Part shown: positions 53,077-63,906 of the stretch, piece after piece
Position numbering within the stretch: position 1 is the first letter of the stretch
Layout: each line of letters begins with the position of its first letter
Origin: Baylisascaris procyonis
Lineage: Eukaryota; Nematoda; Chromadorea; Rhabditida; Ascarididae
DNA: 64,000 nucleotides
Direction of reading: 5' to 3'
NCBI GenBank assembly: GCA_037389465.1
Contig: JAZARR010000274.1
Span: 150,849 to 214,848, forward strand
Translations under genes and position numbers: made by a program
Notes under the pieces: model-generated
Told to the model about the DNA's origin: nothing
Database searches by the model: none
Seen by the model: only the letters and a program-made list of their open reading frames with translations

Positions 53077-56000
53077 CTGTTGAAGACGACGCACTGTTGA
53101 AGGTGAGGCGCTGTTGAAGACGACGCACTGTTGAAGGTGAGGCGCTGTTGAAGACGACGCACTGTTGAAGGTGAGGCACTGTTGAAGGCGACGCACTGTT
53201 GAAGATGAGGCGCTGTTGAAGGCGACGCACTGTTGAAGACGACGCACTGTTGAAGGTGAGGCGCTGTTGAAGACGACGCACTGTTGAAGGTGAGGCGCTG
53301 TTGAAGGCGACGCACTGTTGAAGGTGACGCACTGTTGAAGACGACGCACTGTTGAAGGTGAGGCGCTGTTGAAGACGACGCACTGTTGAAGGTGAGGCGC
53401 TGTTGAAGACGACGCACTGTTGAAGGTGAGGCGCTGTTGAAGGAGACGCACTGTTGAAGGTGAGGCGCTGTTGAAGACGACGCACTGTTGAAGACGACGC
53501 ACTGTTGAAGGTGAGGCACTGTTGAAGAGACGCACGCTGTTGAAGGCGACGCACTGTTGAAGGTGAGGCACTGTTGAAGGCGACGCACTGTTGAAGGTGA
53601 CGCACTGTTGAAGGTGAGGCGCTGTTGAAGACGACGCACTGTTGAAGGTGAGGCGCTGTTGAAGGCGACGCACTGTTGAAGGTGAGGCGCTGTTGAAGAC
53701 GACGCACTGTTGAAGAGACGCACTGTTGAAGGTGAGGCGCTGTTGAAGGCGACGCACTGTTGAAGGTGACTGTTGCACTGTTGAAGGCGACGCACTGTTG
53801 AAGACGACGCACTGTTGAAGGTGAGGCGCTGTTGAAGACGACGCACTGTTGAAGGTGAGGCACTGTTGAAGGCGACGCACTGTTGAAGGTGAGGCGCTGT
53901 TGAAGGCGACGCACTGTTGAAGGTGAGGCACTGTTGAAGGCGACGCACTGTTGAAGGTGAGGCACTGTTGAAGGCGACGCACTGTTGAAGGTGAGGCGCT
54001 GTTGAAGACGACGCACTGTTGAAGGTGAGGCACTGTTGAAGGCGACGCACTGTTGAAGGTGAGGCGCTGTTGAAGACGACGCACTGTTGAAGGCGACGCA
54101 CTGTTGAAGGTGAGGCACTGTTGAAGGTGACGCACTGTTGAAGACGACGCACTGTTGAAGGTGAGGCGCTGTTGAAGACGACGCACTGTTGAAGGTGACG
54201 CGCTGTTGAAGGTGAGGCGCTGTTGAAGACGACGCACTGTTGAAGGTGAGGCACTGTTGAAGACGACGCACTGTTGAAGGTGAGGCGCTGTTGAAGGACG
54301 ACGCACTGTTGAAGGTGAGGCGCTGTTGAAGACGACGCACTGTTGAAGGCGACGCACTGTTGAAGGTGAGGCACTGTTGAAGACGACGCACTGTTGAAGA
54401 CGACGCACTGTTGAAGGTGAGGCGCTGTTGAAGACGACGCACTGTTGAAGGTGAGGCACTGTTGAAGGCGACGCACTGTTGAAGGTGAGGCGCTGTTGAA
54501 GACGACGCACTGTTGAAGGTGAGCGCTGTTGAAGGCGACGCACTGTTGAAGGTGAGGCACTGTTGAAGGAGACGCACTGTTGAAGACGACGCACTGTTGA
54601 AGGTGACGCACTGTTGAAGACGACGCACTGTTGAAGGTGAGGCGCTGTTGAAGAGACGCACTGTTGAAGGTGAGGCACTGTTGAAGGCGACGCACTGTTG
54701 AAGGTGAGGCACTGTTGAAGGCGAAGCACTGTTGAAGACGACGCACTGTTGAAGGTGAGGCGCTGTTGAAGACGACGCACTGTTGAAGGTGAGGCGCTGT
54801 TGAAGACGACGCACTGTTGAAGGTGAGGCGCTGTTGAAGGACGCACTGTTGAAGGTGAGGCACTGTTGAAGACGACGCACTGTTGAAGGTGAGGCGCTGT
54901 TGAAGACGACGCACTGTTGAAGGTGAGGCGCTGTTGAAGGAGACGCACTGTTGAAGGTGAGGCGCTGTTGAAGACGAGGCACTGTTGAAGGTGAGGCACT
55001 GTTGAAGGTGAGGCGATGTTGAAGACGACGCACTGTTGAAGGTGAGGACTGTTGAAGGCGACGCACTGTTGAAGGTGAGGCGCTGTTGAAGGTGACACTG
55101 TTGAAGGTGAGGCACTGTTGAAGGTGAGGCGCTGTTGAAGACGACGCACTGTTGAAGGTGAGGCACTGTTGAAGGAGACGCACTGTTGAAGGTGAGGCGC
55201 TGTTGAAGACGACGCACTGTTGAAGGTGAGGCGCTGTTGAAGACGACGCACTGTTGAAGGTGAGGCACTGTTGAAGACGACGCACTGTTGAAGGTGAGGC
55301 GCTGTTGAGGACGACGCACTGTTGAAGTTGAGGCGCTGTTGAAGGCGACGCGCTGTTGAAAGTGTGGCACTGTTGAAGGCGACGCACTGTTGAAGGTGAG
55401 GCACTGTTGAAGGCGCACTGTTGAAGACGACGCACTGTTGAAGGTGAGGCGCTGTTGAAGACGACGCACTGTTGAAGGTGAGGCGCTGTTGAAGACGACG
55501 CACTGTTGAAGGTGAGGCGCTGTTGAAGGCGACGCACTGTTGAAGGCGACGCACTGTTGAAGACGACGCACTGTTGAAGGTGAGGCGCTGTTGAAGACGA
55601 CGCACTGTTGAAGGTGAGGCGCTGTTGAAGGCGACGCACTGTTGAAGGTGAGGCGCTGTTGAAGACGACGCACTGTTGAAGACGACGCACTGTTGAAGGT
55701 GAGGCGCTGTTGAAGGCGACGCACTGTTGAAGGTGAGGCACTGTTGAAGGCGACGCACTGTTGAAGGTGAGGCACTGTTGAAGGCGACGCACTGTTGAAG
55801 ACGACGCACTGTTGAAGGTGAGGCGCTGTTGAAGACGACGCACTGTTGAAGGTGAGGCACTGTTGAAGGCGACGCACTGTTGAAGGTGAGGCGCTGTTGA
55901 ACGACGCACTGTTGAAGGTGAGGCGCTGTTGAAGACGACGCACTGTTGAAGGTGAGGCACTGTTGAAGGCGACGCACTGTTGAAGGTGAGGCGCTGTTGA

Positions 56001-59000
56001 AGACGACGCACTGTTGAAGGTGAGGCGCTGTTGAAGGCGACGCACTGTTGAAGGTGAGGCGCTGTTGAAGACGACGCACTGTTGAAGGTGACGCACTGTT
56101 GAAGGTGAGGCGCTGTTGACGACGCACTGTTGAAGGTGAGGCGCTGTTGAAGACGACGCACTGTTGAAGGTGAGGCACTGTTGAAGACGACGCACTGTTG
56201 AAGGCGACGCACTGTTGAAGGTGAGGCGCACTGTTGAAGGTGACGCGCTGTTGAAGACGACGCACTGTTGAAGGTGAGGCGCTGTTGAAGACGACGCACT
56301 GTTGAAGGTGAGGCGCTGTTGAAGGCGACGCACTGTTGAAGGTGAGGCGCTGTTGAAGACGACGCACTGTTGAAGACGACGCACTGTTGAAGGCGACGCA
56401 CTGTTGAAGGTGTTGAAGGCGACGCACTGTTGAAGGTGAGGCACTGTTGAAGGCGACGCACTGTTGAAGGCGACGCACTGTTGAAGGTGAGGCGCTGTTG
56501 AAGACGACGCACTGTTGAAGGTGAGGCACTGTTGAAGGCGACGCACTGTTGAAGGTGAGGCGCTGTTGAAGACGACGCACTGTTGAAGGCGACGCACTGT
56601 TGAAGGTGAGGCACTGTTGAAGACGACGCACTGTTGAAGGTGAGGCACTGTTGAAGACGACGCACTGTTGAAGGTGAGGCGCTGTTGAAGGCGACGCACT
56701 GTTGAAGGTGAGGCACTGTTGAAGACGACGCACTGTTGAAGGTGAGGCACTGTTGAAGGCGACGCACTGTTGAAGGTGAGGCGCTGTTGAAGGCGACGCA
56801 CTGTTGAAGGTGAGGCACTGTTGAAGGCGACGCACTGTTGAAGACGACGCACTGTTGAAGGTGAGGCGCTGTTGAAGACGACGCACTGTTGAAGGTGAGG
56901 CGCTGTTGAAGGCGACGCACTGTTGAAGGTGAGGCACTGTTGAAGGCGACGCACTGTTGAAGGTGAGGCGCTGTTGAAGACGACGCACTGTTGAAGGTGA
57001 GGCACTGTTGAAGGTGACGCACTGTTGAAGGAGACGCACTGTTGAAGGTGAGGCACTGTTGAAGGTGAGGCGCTGTTGAAGACGACGCACTGTTGAAGGT
57101 GAGGCACTGTTGAAGGCGACGCACTGTTGAAGGTGAGGCACTGTTGAAGACGACGCACTGTTGAAGGTGAGGCACTGTTGAAGGTGAGGCACTGTTGAAG
57201 GCGACGCACTGTTGAAGGTGAGGCACTGTTGAAGACGACGCACTGTTGAAGGGAGGCGCACTGTTGAAGGTGGCACTGTTGAAGGCGACGCACTGTTGAA
57301 GGCGACGCACTGTTGAAGGTGAGGCGCTGTTGAAGACGACGCACTGTTGAAGGTGAGGCGCTGTTGAAGACGACGCACTGTTGAAGGTGAGGCGCTGTTG
57401 AAGGAGACGCACTGTTGAAGGTGAGGCACTGTTGAAGACGACGCACTGTTGAAGACGACGCACTGTTGAAGGTGAGGCGCTGTTGAAGAGACGCACTGTT
57501 GAAGGCGACGCACTGTTGAAGCGTGCACTGTTGAAGGTGAGGCACTGTTGAAGGCGACGCACTGTTGAAGGCGACGCACTGTTGAAGACGACGCACTGTT
57601 GAAGACGACGCACTGTTGAAGGTGTGGCACTGTTGAAGGCGACGCACTGTTGAAGGTGAGGCGCTGTTGAAGGCGACGCACTGTTGAAGGTGAGGCACTG
57701 TTGAAGGCGACGCACTGTTGAAGACGACGCACTGTTGAAGGTGAGGCGCTGTTGAAGACGACGCACTGTTGAAGGTGAGGCACTGTTGAAGGCGACGCAC
57801 TGTTGAAGGTGAGGCGCTGTTGAAGACGACGCACTGTTGAAGGTGAGGCACTGTTGAAGGCGACGCACTGTTGAAGCGACGCACTGTTGAAGGTGACGCA
57901 CTGTTGAAGGAGACGCACTGTTGAAGGCGACGCACTGTTGAAGGTGAGGCGCTGTTGAAGACGACGCACTGTTGAAGGTGAGGCGCTGTTGAAGGCGACG
58001 CACTGTTGAAGGTGAGGCGCTGTTGAAGACGACGCACTGTTGAAGGTGAGGCGCTGTTGAAGACGACGGTGAGGCACTGTTGAAGGCGACGCACTGTTGA
58101 AGGTGAGGCGCTGTTGAAGACGACGCACTGTTGAAGGCGAGGCACTGTTGAAGGCGACGCACTGCTGAAGGTGAGGCACTGTTGAAGGCGACGCACTGTT
58201 GAAGGTGACGCACTGTTGAAGACGACGCACTGTTGAAGGCGACGCACTGTTGAAGACGACGCACTGTTGAAGGTGAGGCGCTGTTGAAGTCGACGCACTG
58301 TTGAAGGTGAGGCGCTGTTGAAGACGACGCACTGTTGAAGGTGAGGCGCTGTTGAAGACGACGCACTGTTGAAGGTGAGGCGCTGTTGAAGACGACGCAC
58401 TGTTGAAGGTGAGGCGCTGTTGAAGGACGACGCACTGTTGAAGGTGAGGCACTGTTGAAGGAGACGCACTGTTGAAGGTGAGGCACTGTTGAAGGCGACG
58501 CACTGTTGAAGGCGACGCACTGTTGAAGGTGACGCACTGTTGAAGACGACGCACTGTTGAAGTGAGGCACTGTTGAAGGCGACGCACTGTTGAAGGTGAG
58601 GCACTGTTGAAGGCGACGCACTGTTGAAGACGACGCACTGTTGAAGGTGAGGCGCTGTTGAAGACGACGCACTGTTGAAGGTGAGGCACTGTTGAAGGCG
58701 ACGCACTGTTGAAGGAGGCTGAAGGCGACGCACTGTTGAAGACGACGCACTGTTGAAGGTGAGGCGCTGTTGAAGGCGACGCACTGTTGAAGGTGAGGCG
58801 CTGTTGAAGACGACGCACTGTTGAAGGTGAGGCACTGTTGAAGGAGACGCACTGTTGAAGGTGAGGCGCTGTTGAAGACGACGCACTGTTGAAGGTGAGG
58901 CGCTGTTGAAGACGACGCAATGTTGAAGGTGAGGCGCTGTTGAAGGAGACGCACTGTTGAAGGTGACGCTGCTGTTGAAGACGACGCACTGTTGAAGGTG

Positions 59001-59379
59001 AGGCGCTGTTGAAGACGACGCACTGTTGAAGGTGAGGCGCTGTTGAAGGCGACGCACTGTTGAAGGCGACGCACTGTTGAAGACGACGCACTGTTGAAGG
59101 TGAGGCGCTGTTGAAGACGACGCACTGTTGAAGGCGACGCACTGTTGAAGGTGTGGCACTGTTGAAGGCGACGCACTGTTGAAGACGACGCACTGTTGAA
59201 GGTGAGGCGCTGTTGAAGACGACGCACTGTTGAAGGTGAGGCGCTGTTGAAGACGACGCACTGTTGAAGGTGAGGCGACTGTTGAAGAGACGCACTGTTG
59301 AAGGTGAGGCGCTGTTGAAGACGACGCACTGTTGAAGGTGAGGCACTGTTGAAGGTGAGGCGCTGTTGAAGGCGACGCA

Positions 59380-59464
59380 CTGTTGAAGGTGAGGCACTGT
59401 TGAAGGTGAGGCGCTGTTGAAGACGACGCAATGTTGAAGGTGTGGCACTGTTGAAGACGACGCA
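59380..59464 (+). repeat. Rare-variant block a-A-B-F'-B, right copy
   Basis: Identical over 85 bp to 49094-49178, 10,286 bp away. The altered F unit is at 59431-59447. Other units starting with a instead of c, near 43.59 and 58.92 kb, carry the A tail and so belong to a different combination. Confidence 0.82.
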
Positions 59465-60379
59465 CTGTTGAAGGTGAGGCGCTGTTGAAGGCGACGCACT
59501 GTTGAAGGTGAGGCGCTGTTGAAGACGACGCACTGTTGAAGACGACGCACTGTTGAAGGTGAGGCGCTGTTGAAGACGACGCACTGTTGAAGGTGTTGAA
59601 GTGTGGCACTGTTGAAGGCGACGCACTGTTGAAGACGACGCACTGTTGAAGGTGAGGCACTGTTGAGGACGACGCTGTTGAAGGTGAGGCACTGTTGAAG
59701 ACGACGCACTGTTGAAGGTGAGGCACTGTTGAAGGCGACGCACTGCGACACTGTTGAAGGTGAGGCACTGTTGAAGGCGACGCACTGTTGAAGACGACGC
59801 ACTGTTGAAGGTGAGGCGCTGTTGAAGACGACGCACTGTTGAAGGTGAGGCACTGTTGAAGGCGACGCACTGTTGAAGGTGAGGCACTGTTGAAGGTGAG
59901 GCACTGTTGAAGACGACGCACTGTTGAAGGTGAGGCACTGTTGAAGGTGACGCACTGTTGAAGACGACGCACTGTTGAAGGTGAGGCACTGTTGAAGGAG
60001 ACGCACTGTTGAAGGCGACGCACTGTTGAAGACGACGCACTGTTGAAGGTGAGGCACTGTTGAAGACGACGCACTGTTGAAGGCGACGGCGCACTGTTGA
60101 AGGTGACGACGCACTGTTGAAGGCGACGCACTGTTGAAGAGACGCACTGTTGAAGGTGAGGCGCTGTTGAGGACGACGCACTGTTGAAGGTGAGGCACTG
60201 TTGAAGGCGACGCACTGTTGAAGGCGACGCACTGTTGAAGACGACGCACTGTTGAAGGTGAGGCGCTGTTGAAGACGACGCACTGTTGAAGGTGAGGCAC
60301 TGTTGAAGACGACGCACTGTTGAAGGTGAGGCACTGTTGAAGGTGACGCACTGTTGAAGGACGACGCACTGTTGAAGGT

Positions 60380-61530
60380 GAGGCACTGTTGAAGGCGACG
60401 TTGTTGAAGACGACGCACTGTTGAAGGTGAGGCGCTGTTGAAGACGACGCACCGTTGAAGGTGAGGCACTGTTGAAGGCGACGCACCTGTTGAAGGTGAG
60501 GCACTGTTGAAGGCGACGCACTGTTGAAGAGACGCACTGTTGAAGGTGAGGCGCTGTTGAAGACGACGCACTGTTGAAGGCGACGCACTGTTGAAGGTGA
60601 GGCACTGTTGAAGGCGACGCACTGTTGAAGTGAGGCACTGTTGAAGGTGACGCACTGTTGAAGACGACGCACTGTTGAAGGTGAGGCGCTGTTGAAGACG
60701 ACGCACTGTTGAAGGTGTGAGGCGCTGAAGGCGACGCACTGTTGGCTGTGAGGCGCTGTTGAAGGCGACGCACTGTTGAAGACGACGCACTGTTGAACGT
60801 GACTGCTGAAGACGACGCACTGTTGAAGGCGACGCACTGTTGAAGGTGTGGCACTGCTGAAGACGACGCACTGTTGAAGGCGACGCACTGTTGAAGGTGA
60901 GGCGCTGTTGAAGACGACGCACTGTTGAAGGAGGCACTGTTGAAGGCGACGCACTGTTGAAGGTGACGCAGCTGTTGAAGGCGACGCACTGTTGAAGGTG
61001 AGGCACTGTTGAAGACGACGCACTGTTGAAGGTGAGGCACTGTTGAAGACGACGCACTAGGTGAGGCGCTGTTGAAGGCGACGCACTGTTGAAGGTGAGG
61101 CTCTGTTGAAGGTGACGCACTGTTGAAGACGACGACTGTTGAAGGTGAGGCGCTGTTGAAGACGACTGTTGAATTGAAGGCGACGCACTGTTGAAGACGA
61201 CGCACCGTTGAAGGTGAGGCGCTGTTGAAGACGACGCACTGTTGAAGGTGTTGGTACTGTTGAAGACGACGCACTGTTGAAGGTGAGGCGCTGTTGAAGG
61301 AGACGCACTGTTGAAGGTGAGGCGCTGTTGAAGGCGACGCACTGTTGAAGACGACGCACTGTTGAAGGTGAGGCGCTGTTGAAGACGACGCACTGTTGAA
61401 GGTGAGGCACTGTTGAAGGCGACGCACTGTTGAAGGTGAGGCACCGTTGAAGACGACGCACTGTTGAAGGTGAGGCGCTGTTGAAGGAGACGCCGTTGAA
61501 GGTGAGGCACTGTTGAAGGCGACGTACCTG
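60380..61530 (+). repeat. Most scrambled stretch of the array
   Basis: Within about 1.1 kb I count many irregular units: gacgttgttg near 60.4 kb, accgttg and cacctgttg near 60.45-60.49 kb, gtgtgaggcgctgaag near 60.71 kb, gttggctgtg near 60.74 kb, gaacgtgactgctg near 60.8 kb, the deletion at 61057, gactgttgaattgaag near 61.17 kb, gttggtactg near 61.25 kb and gacgtacctg near 61.52 kb. Normal units lie between them, so the array continues through. Confidence 0.85.
61057..61068 (+). repeat. 12-bp unit with ctag junction
   Basis: An A unit has lost gttga after its first two bases, leaving ct joined to aggtgaggcg. The new cta on the plus strand is TAG on the minus strand, and it is the only minus-strand stop I found in the window. 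It is what ends the long minus-strand open frame at 61057-63906. Confidence 0.9.
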
Positions 61531-63906
61531 TTGAAGGTGAGGCACTGTTGAAGGCGACGCACTGTTGAAGGCGACGCACTGTTGAAGGTGAGGCGCTGTT
61601 GAAGACGACGCACTGTTGAAGGTGAGGCGCTGTTGAAGACGACGCACTGTTGAAGGTGAGGCGCTGTTGAAGACGACGCACTGTTGAAGGTGAGGCGCTG
61701 TTGAAGGTGACGCACTGTTGAAGACGACGCACTGTTGAAGGTGAGGCGCTGTTGAAGACGACGCACTGTTGAAGGTGAGGCGCTGTTGAAGACGACGCAC
61801 TGTTGAAGGTGAGGCGCTGTTGAAGACGACGCACTGTTGAAGGTGAGGCGCTGTTGAAGGACGACGCACTGTTGAAGGTGAGGCACTGTTGAAGGCGACG
61901 CACTGTTGAAGGCGAGGCACTGTTGAAGGCGACGCACTGTTGAAGACGACGCACTGTTGAAGGTGAGGTATGCCTGAAGACGACGCACTGTTGAAGGCGA
62001 CGCACTGTTGAAGGTGTTGCACTGTTGAAGGTGACGCGCTGTTGAAGACGACGCACTGTTGAAGGTGAGGCGCTGTTGAAGACGACGCACTGTTGAAGGT
62101 GAGGCACTGTTGAAGGCGACGCACTGTTGAAGGTGAGGCACTGTTGAAGACGACGCACTGTTGAAGGTGAGGCACTGTTGAAGGTGAGGCACTGTTGAAG
62201 GCGACGCACTGTTGAAGGCGACGCACTGTTGAAGGTGAGGCGCTGTTGAAGACGACGCACTGTTGAAGGTGAGGCGCTGTTGAAGGACGACGCACTGTTG
62301 AAGGTGTGGCGCTGTTGAAGGAGACGCACTGTTGAAGACGACGCACTGTTGAAGGTGAGGCGCTGTTGAAGACGACGCACTGTTGAAGGTGAGGCGCTGT
62401 TGAAGACGACGCACTGTTGAAGGTGAGGCACTGTTGAAGGCGACGCACTGTTGAAGGTGAGGCACTGTTGAAGGTGACGCACTGTTGAAGACGACGCACT
62501 GTTGAAGGCGACGCACTGTTGAAGACGACGCGCTGTTGAAGGCGACGCACTGTTGAAGGTGAGGCACTGTTGAAGGCGACGCACTGTTGAAGGTGAGGCG
62601 CTGTTGAAGGTGACGCACTGTTGAAGGTGAGACGCTGTTGAAGACGACGCACTGTTGAAGACGACGCACTGTTGAAGGTGACGCCGTTGAAGGCGACGCA
62701 CTGTTGAAGGTGAGGCGCTGTTGAAGACGACGCACTGTTGAAGGTGAGGCGCTGTTGAAGGACGACGCACTGTTGAAGGTGAGGCACTGTTGAAGACGAC
62801 GCACTGTTGAAGGTGAGGCACTGTTGAAGGCGACGCACTGTTGAAGGTGAGGCGCTGTTGAAGACGACGCACTGTTGAAGGTGAGGCGCTGTTGAAGGCG
62901 ACGCACTGTTGAAGACGACGCACTGTTGAAGAGACGCACTGTTGAAGGCGACGCACTGTTGAAGGCGACGCACTGTTGAAGGTGTGGCACTGTTGAAGGC
63001 GACGCACTGTTGAAGACGACGCACTGTTGAAGGTGAGGCGCTGTTGAAGACGACGCACTGTTGAAGGTGAGGCGCTGTTGAAGACGCACTGTTGAAGGTG
63101 AGCACTGTTGAAGGTGAGGCGCTGTTGAAGACGACGCACTGTTGAAGGCGGCGCACTGTTGAAGGTGAGGCACTGTTGAAGGTGAGGCACTGTTGAAGAC
63201 GACGCACTGTTGAAGGTGAGGCACTGTTGAAGGCGACGCACTGTTGAAGGTGACGCACTGTTGAAGGTGACGTGGCCTGTTGAAGACGACGCACTGTTGA
63301 AGGTGAGGCGCTGTTGAAGACGACGCACTGTTGAAGGTGAGGCGCTGTTGAAGACGACGCACTGTTGAAGGTGAGGCGCTGTTGAAGGCGACGCACTGTT
63401 GAAGGTGACGCACTGTTGAAGGTGAGGCACTGTTGAAGACGAGGCACTGTTGAAGAGACGCACTGTTGAAGGTGAGGCGCTGTTGAAGACGACGCACTGT
63501 TGAAGGTGAGGCACTGTTGAAGGCGACGCACTGTTGAAGGTGACGCACTGTTGAAGACGACGCACTGTTGAAGGTGAGGCGCTGTTGAAGACGACGCACT
63601 GTTGAAGGTGTGGCACTGTTGAAGGTGACGCACTGTTGAAGGCGACGCACCGTTGAAGACGACGCACTGTTGAAGGTGAGGCGCTGTTGAGGACGACGCA
63701 CTGTTGAAGGTGAGGCACTGTTGAAGGCGACGCACTGTTGAAGGTGAGGCACTGTTGAAGGCGACGCACTGTTGAAGACGACGCACTGTTGAAGGTGTGG
63801 CACTGTTGAAGGCGACGCACTGTTGAAGGACGACGCACTGTTGAAGGTGAGGCGCTGTTGAAGACGACGCACTGTTGAAGGTGAGGCACTGTTGAAGGTG
63901 ACGCAC
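61057..63906 (-). other. Repeat-derived open frame, not considered a gene
   Basis: A 949-codon open frame starts with GTG (minus strand of 63904-63906) and ends at the TAG at 61059-61057. Its translation is only the 17-residue cycle read from three successive 17-bp units, for example LQQCVVFNSASPSTVRR, with a 34-residue super-cycle (RLTFNSASSSTAPHLQQ as the partner) where A and B alternate. It has no domain, signal peptide, membrane segment or non-repeat part. There is no ATG, ribosome-binding site, promoter or intron signal to support it. GTG occurs at nearly every unit junction, so the start is arbitrary. The minus strand stays open far beyond this interval because the repeat has no minus-strand stop in any frame. 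Indels inside it do not alter the character of the product. I regard it as a by-product of composition. A low-complexity protein expressed from a satellite transcript cannot be excluded from sequence alone. Confidence 0.9.

Noticed and set aside
60380..61530. A foreign insertion or the array boundary inside the scrambled stretch
   Set aside because: Every piece can still be matched to rearranged parts of the 17-bp unit and normal units continue to the window end. No unique sequence is present.
61057..63906. A 949-codon minus-strand open frame as a protein-coding gene
   Set aside because: It is pure 17-bp satellite with an arbitrary GTG start, no ATG, no non-repeat sequence and no expression signals. 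The same peptide cycle is open over nearly the whole minus strand in every frame.
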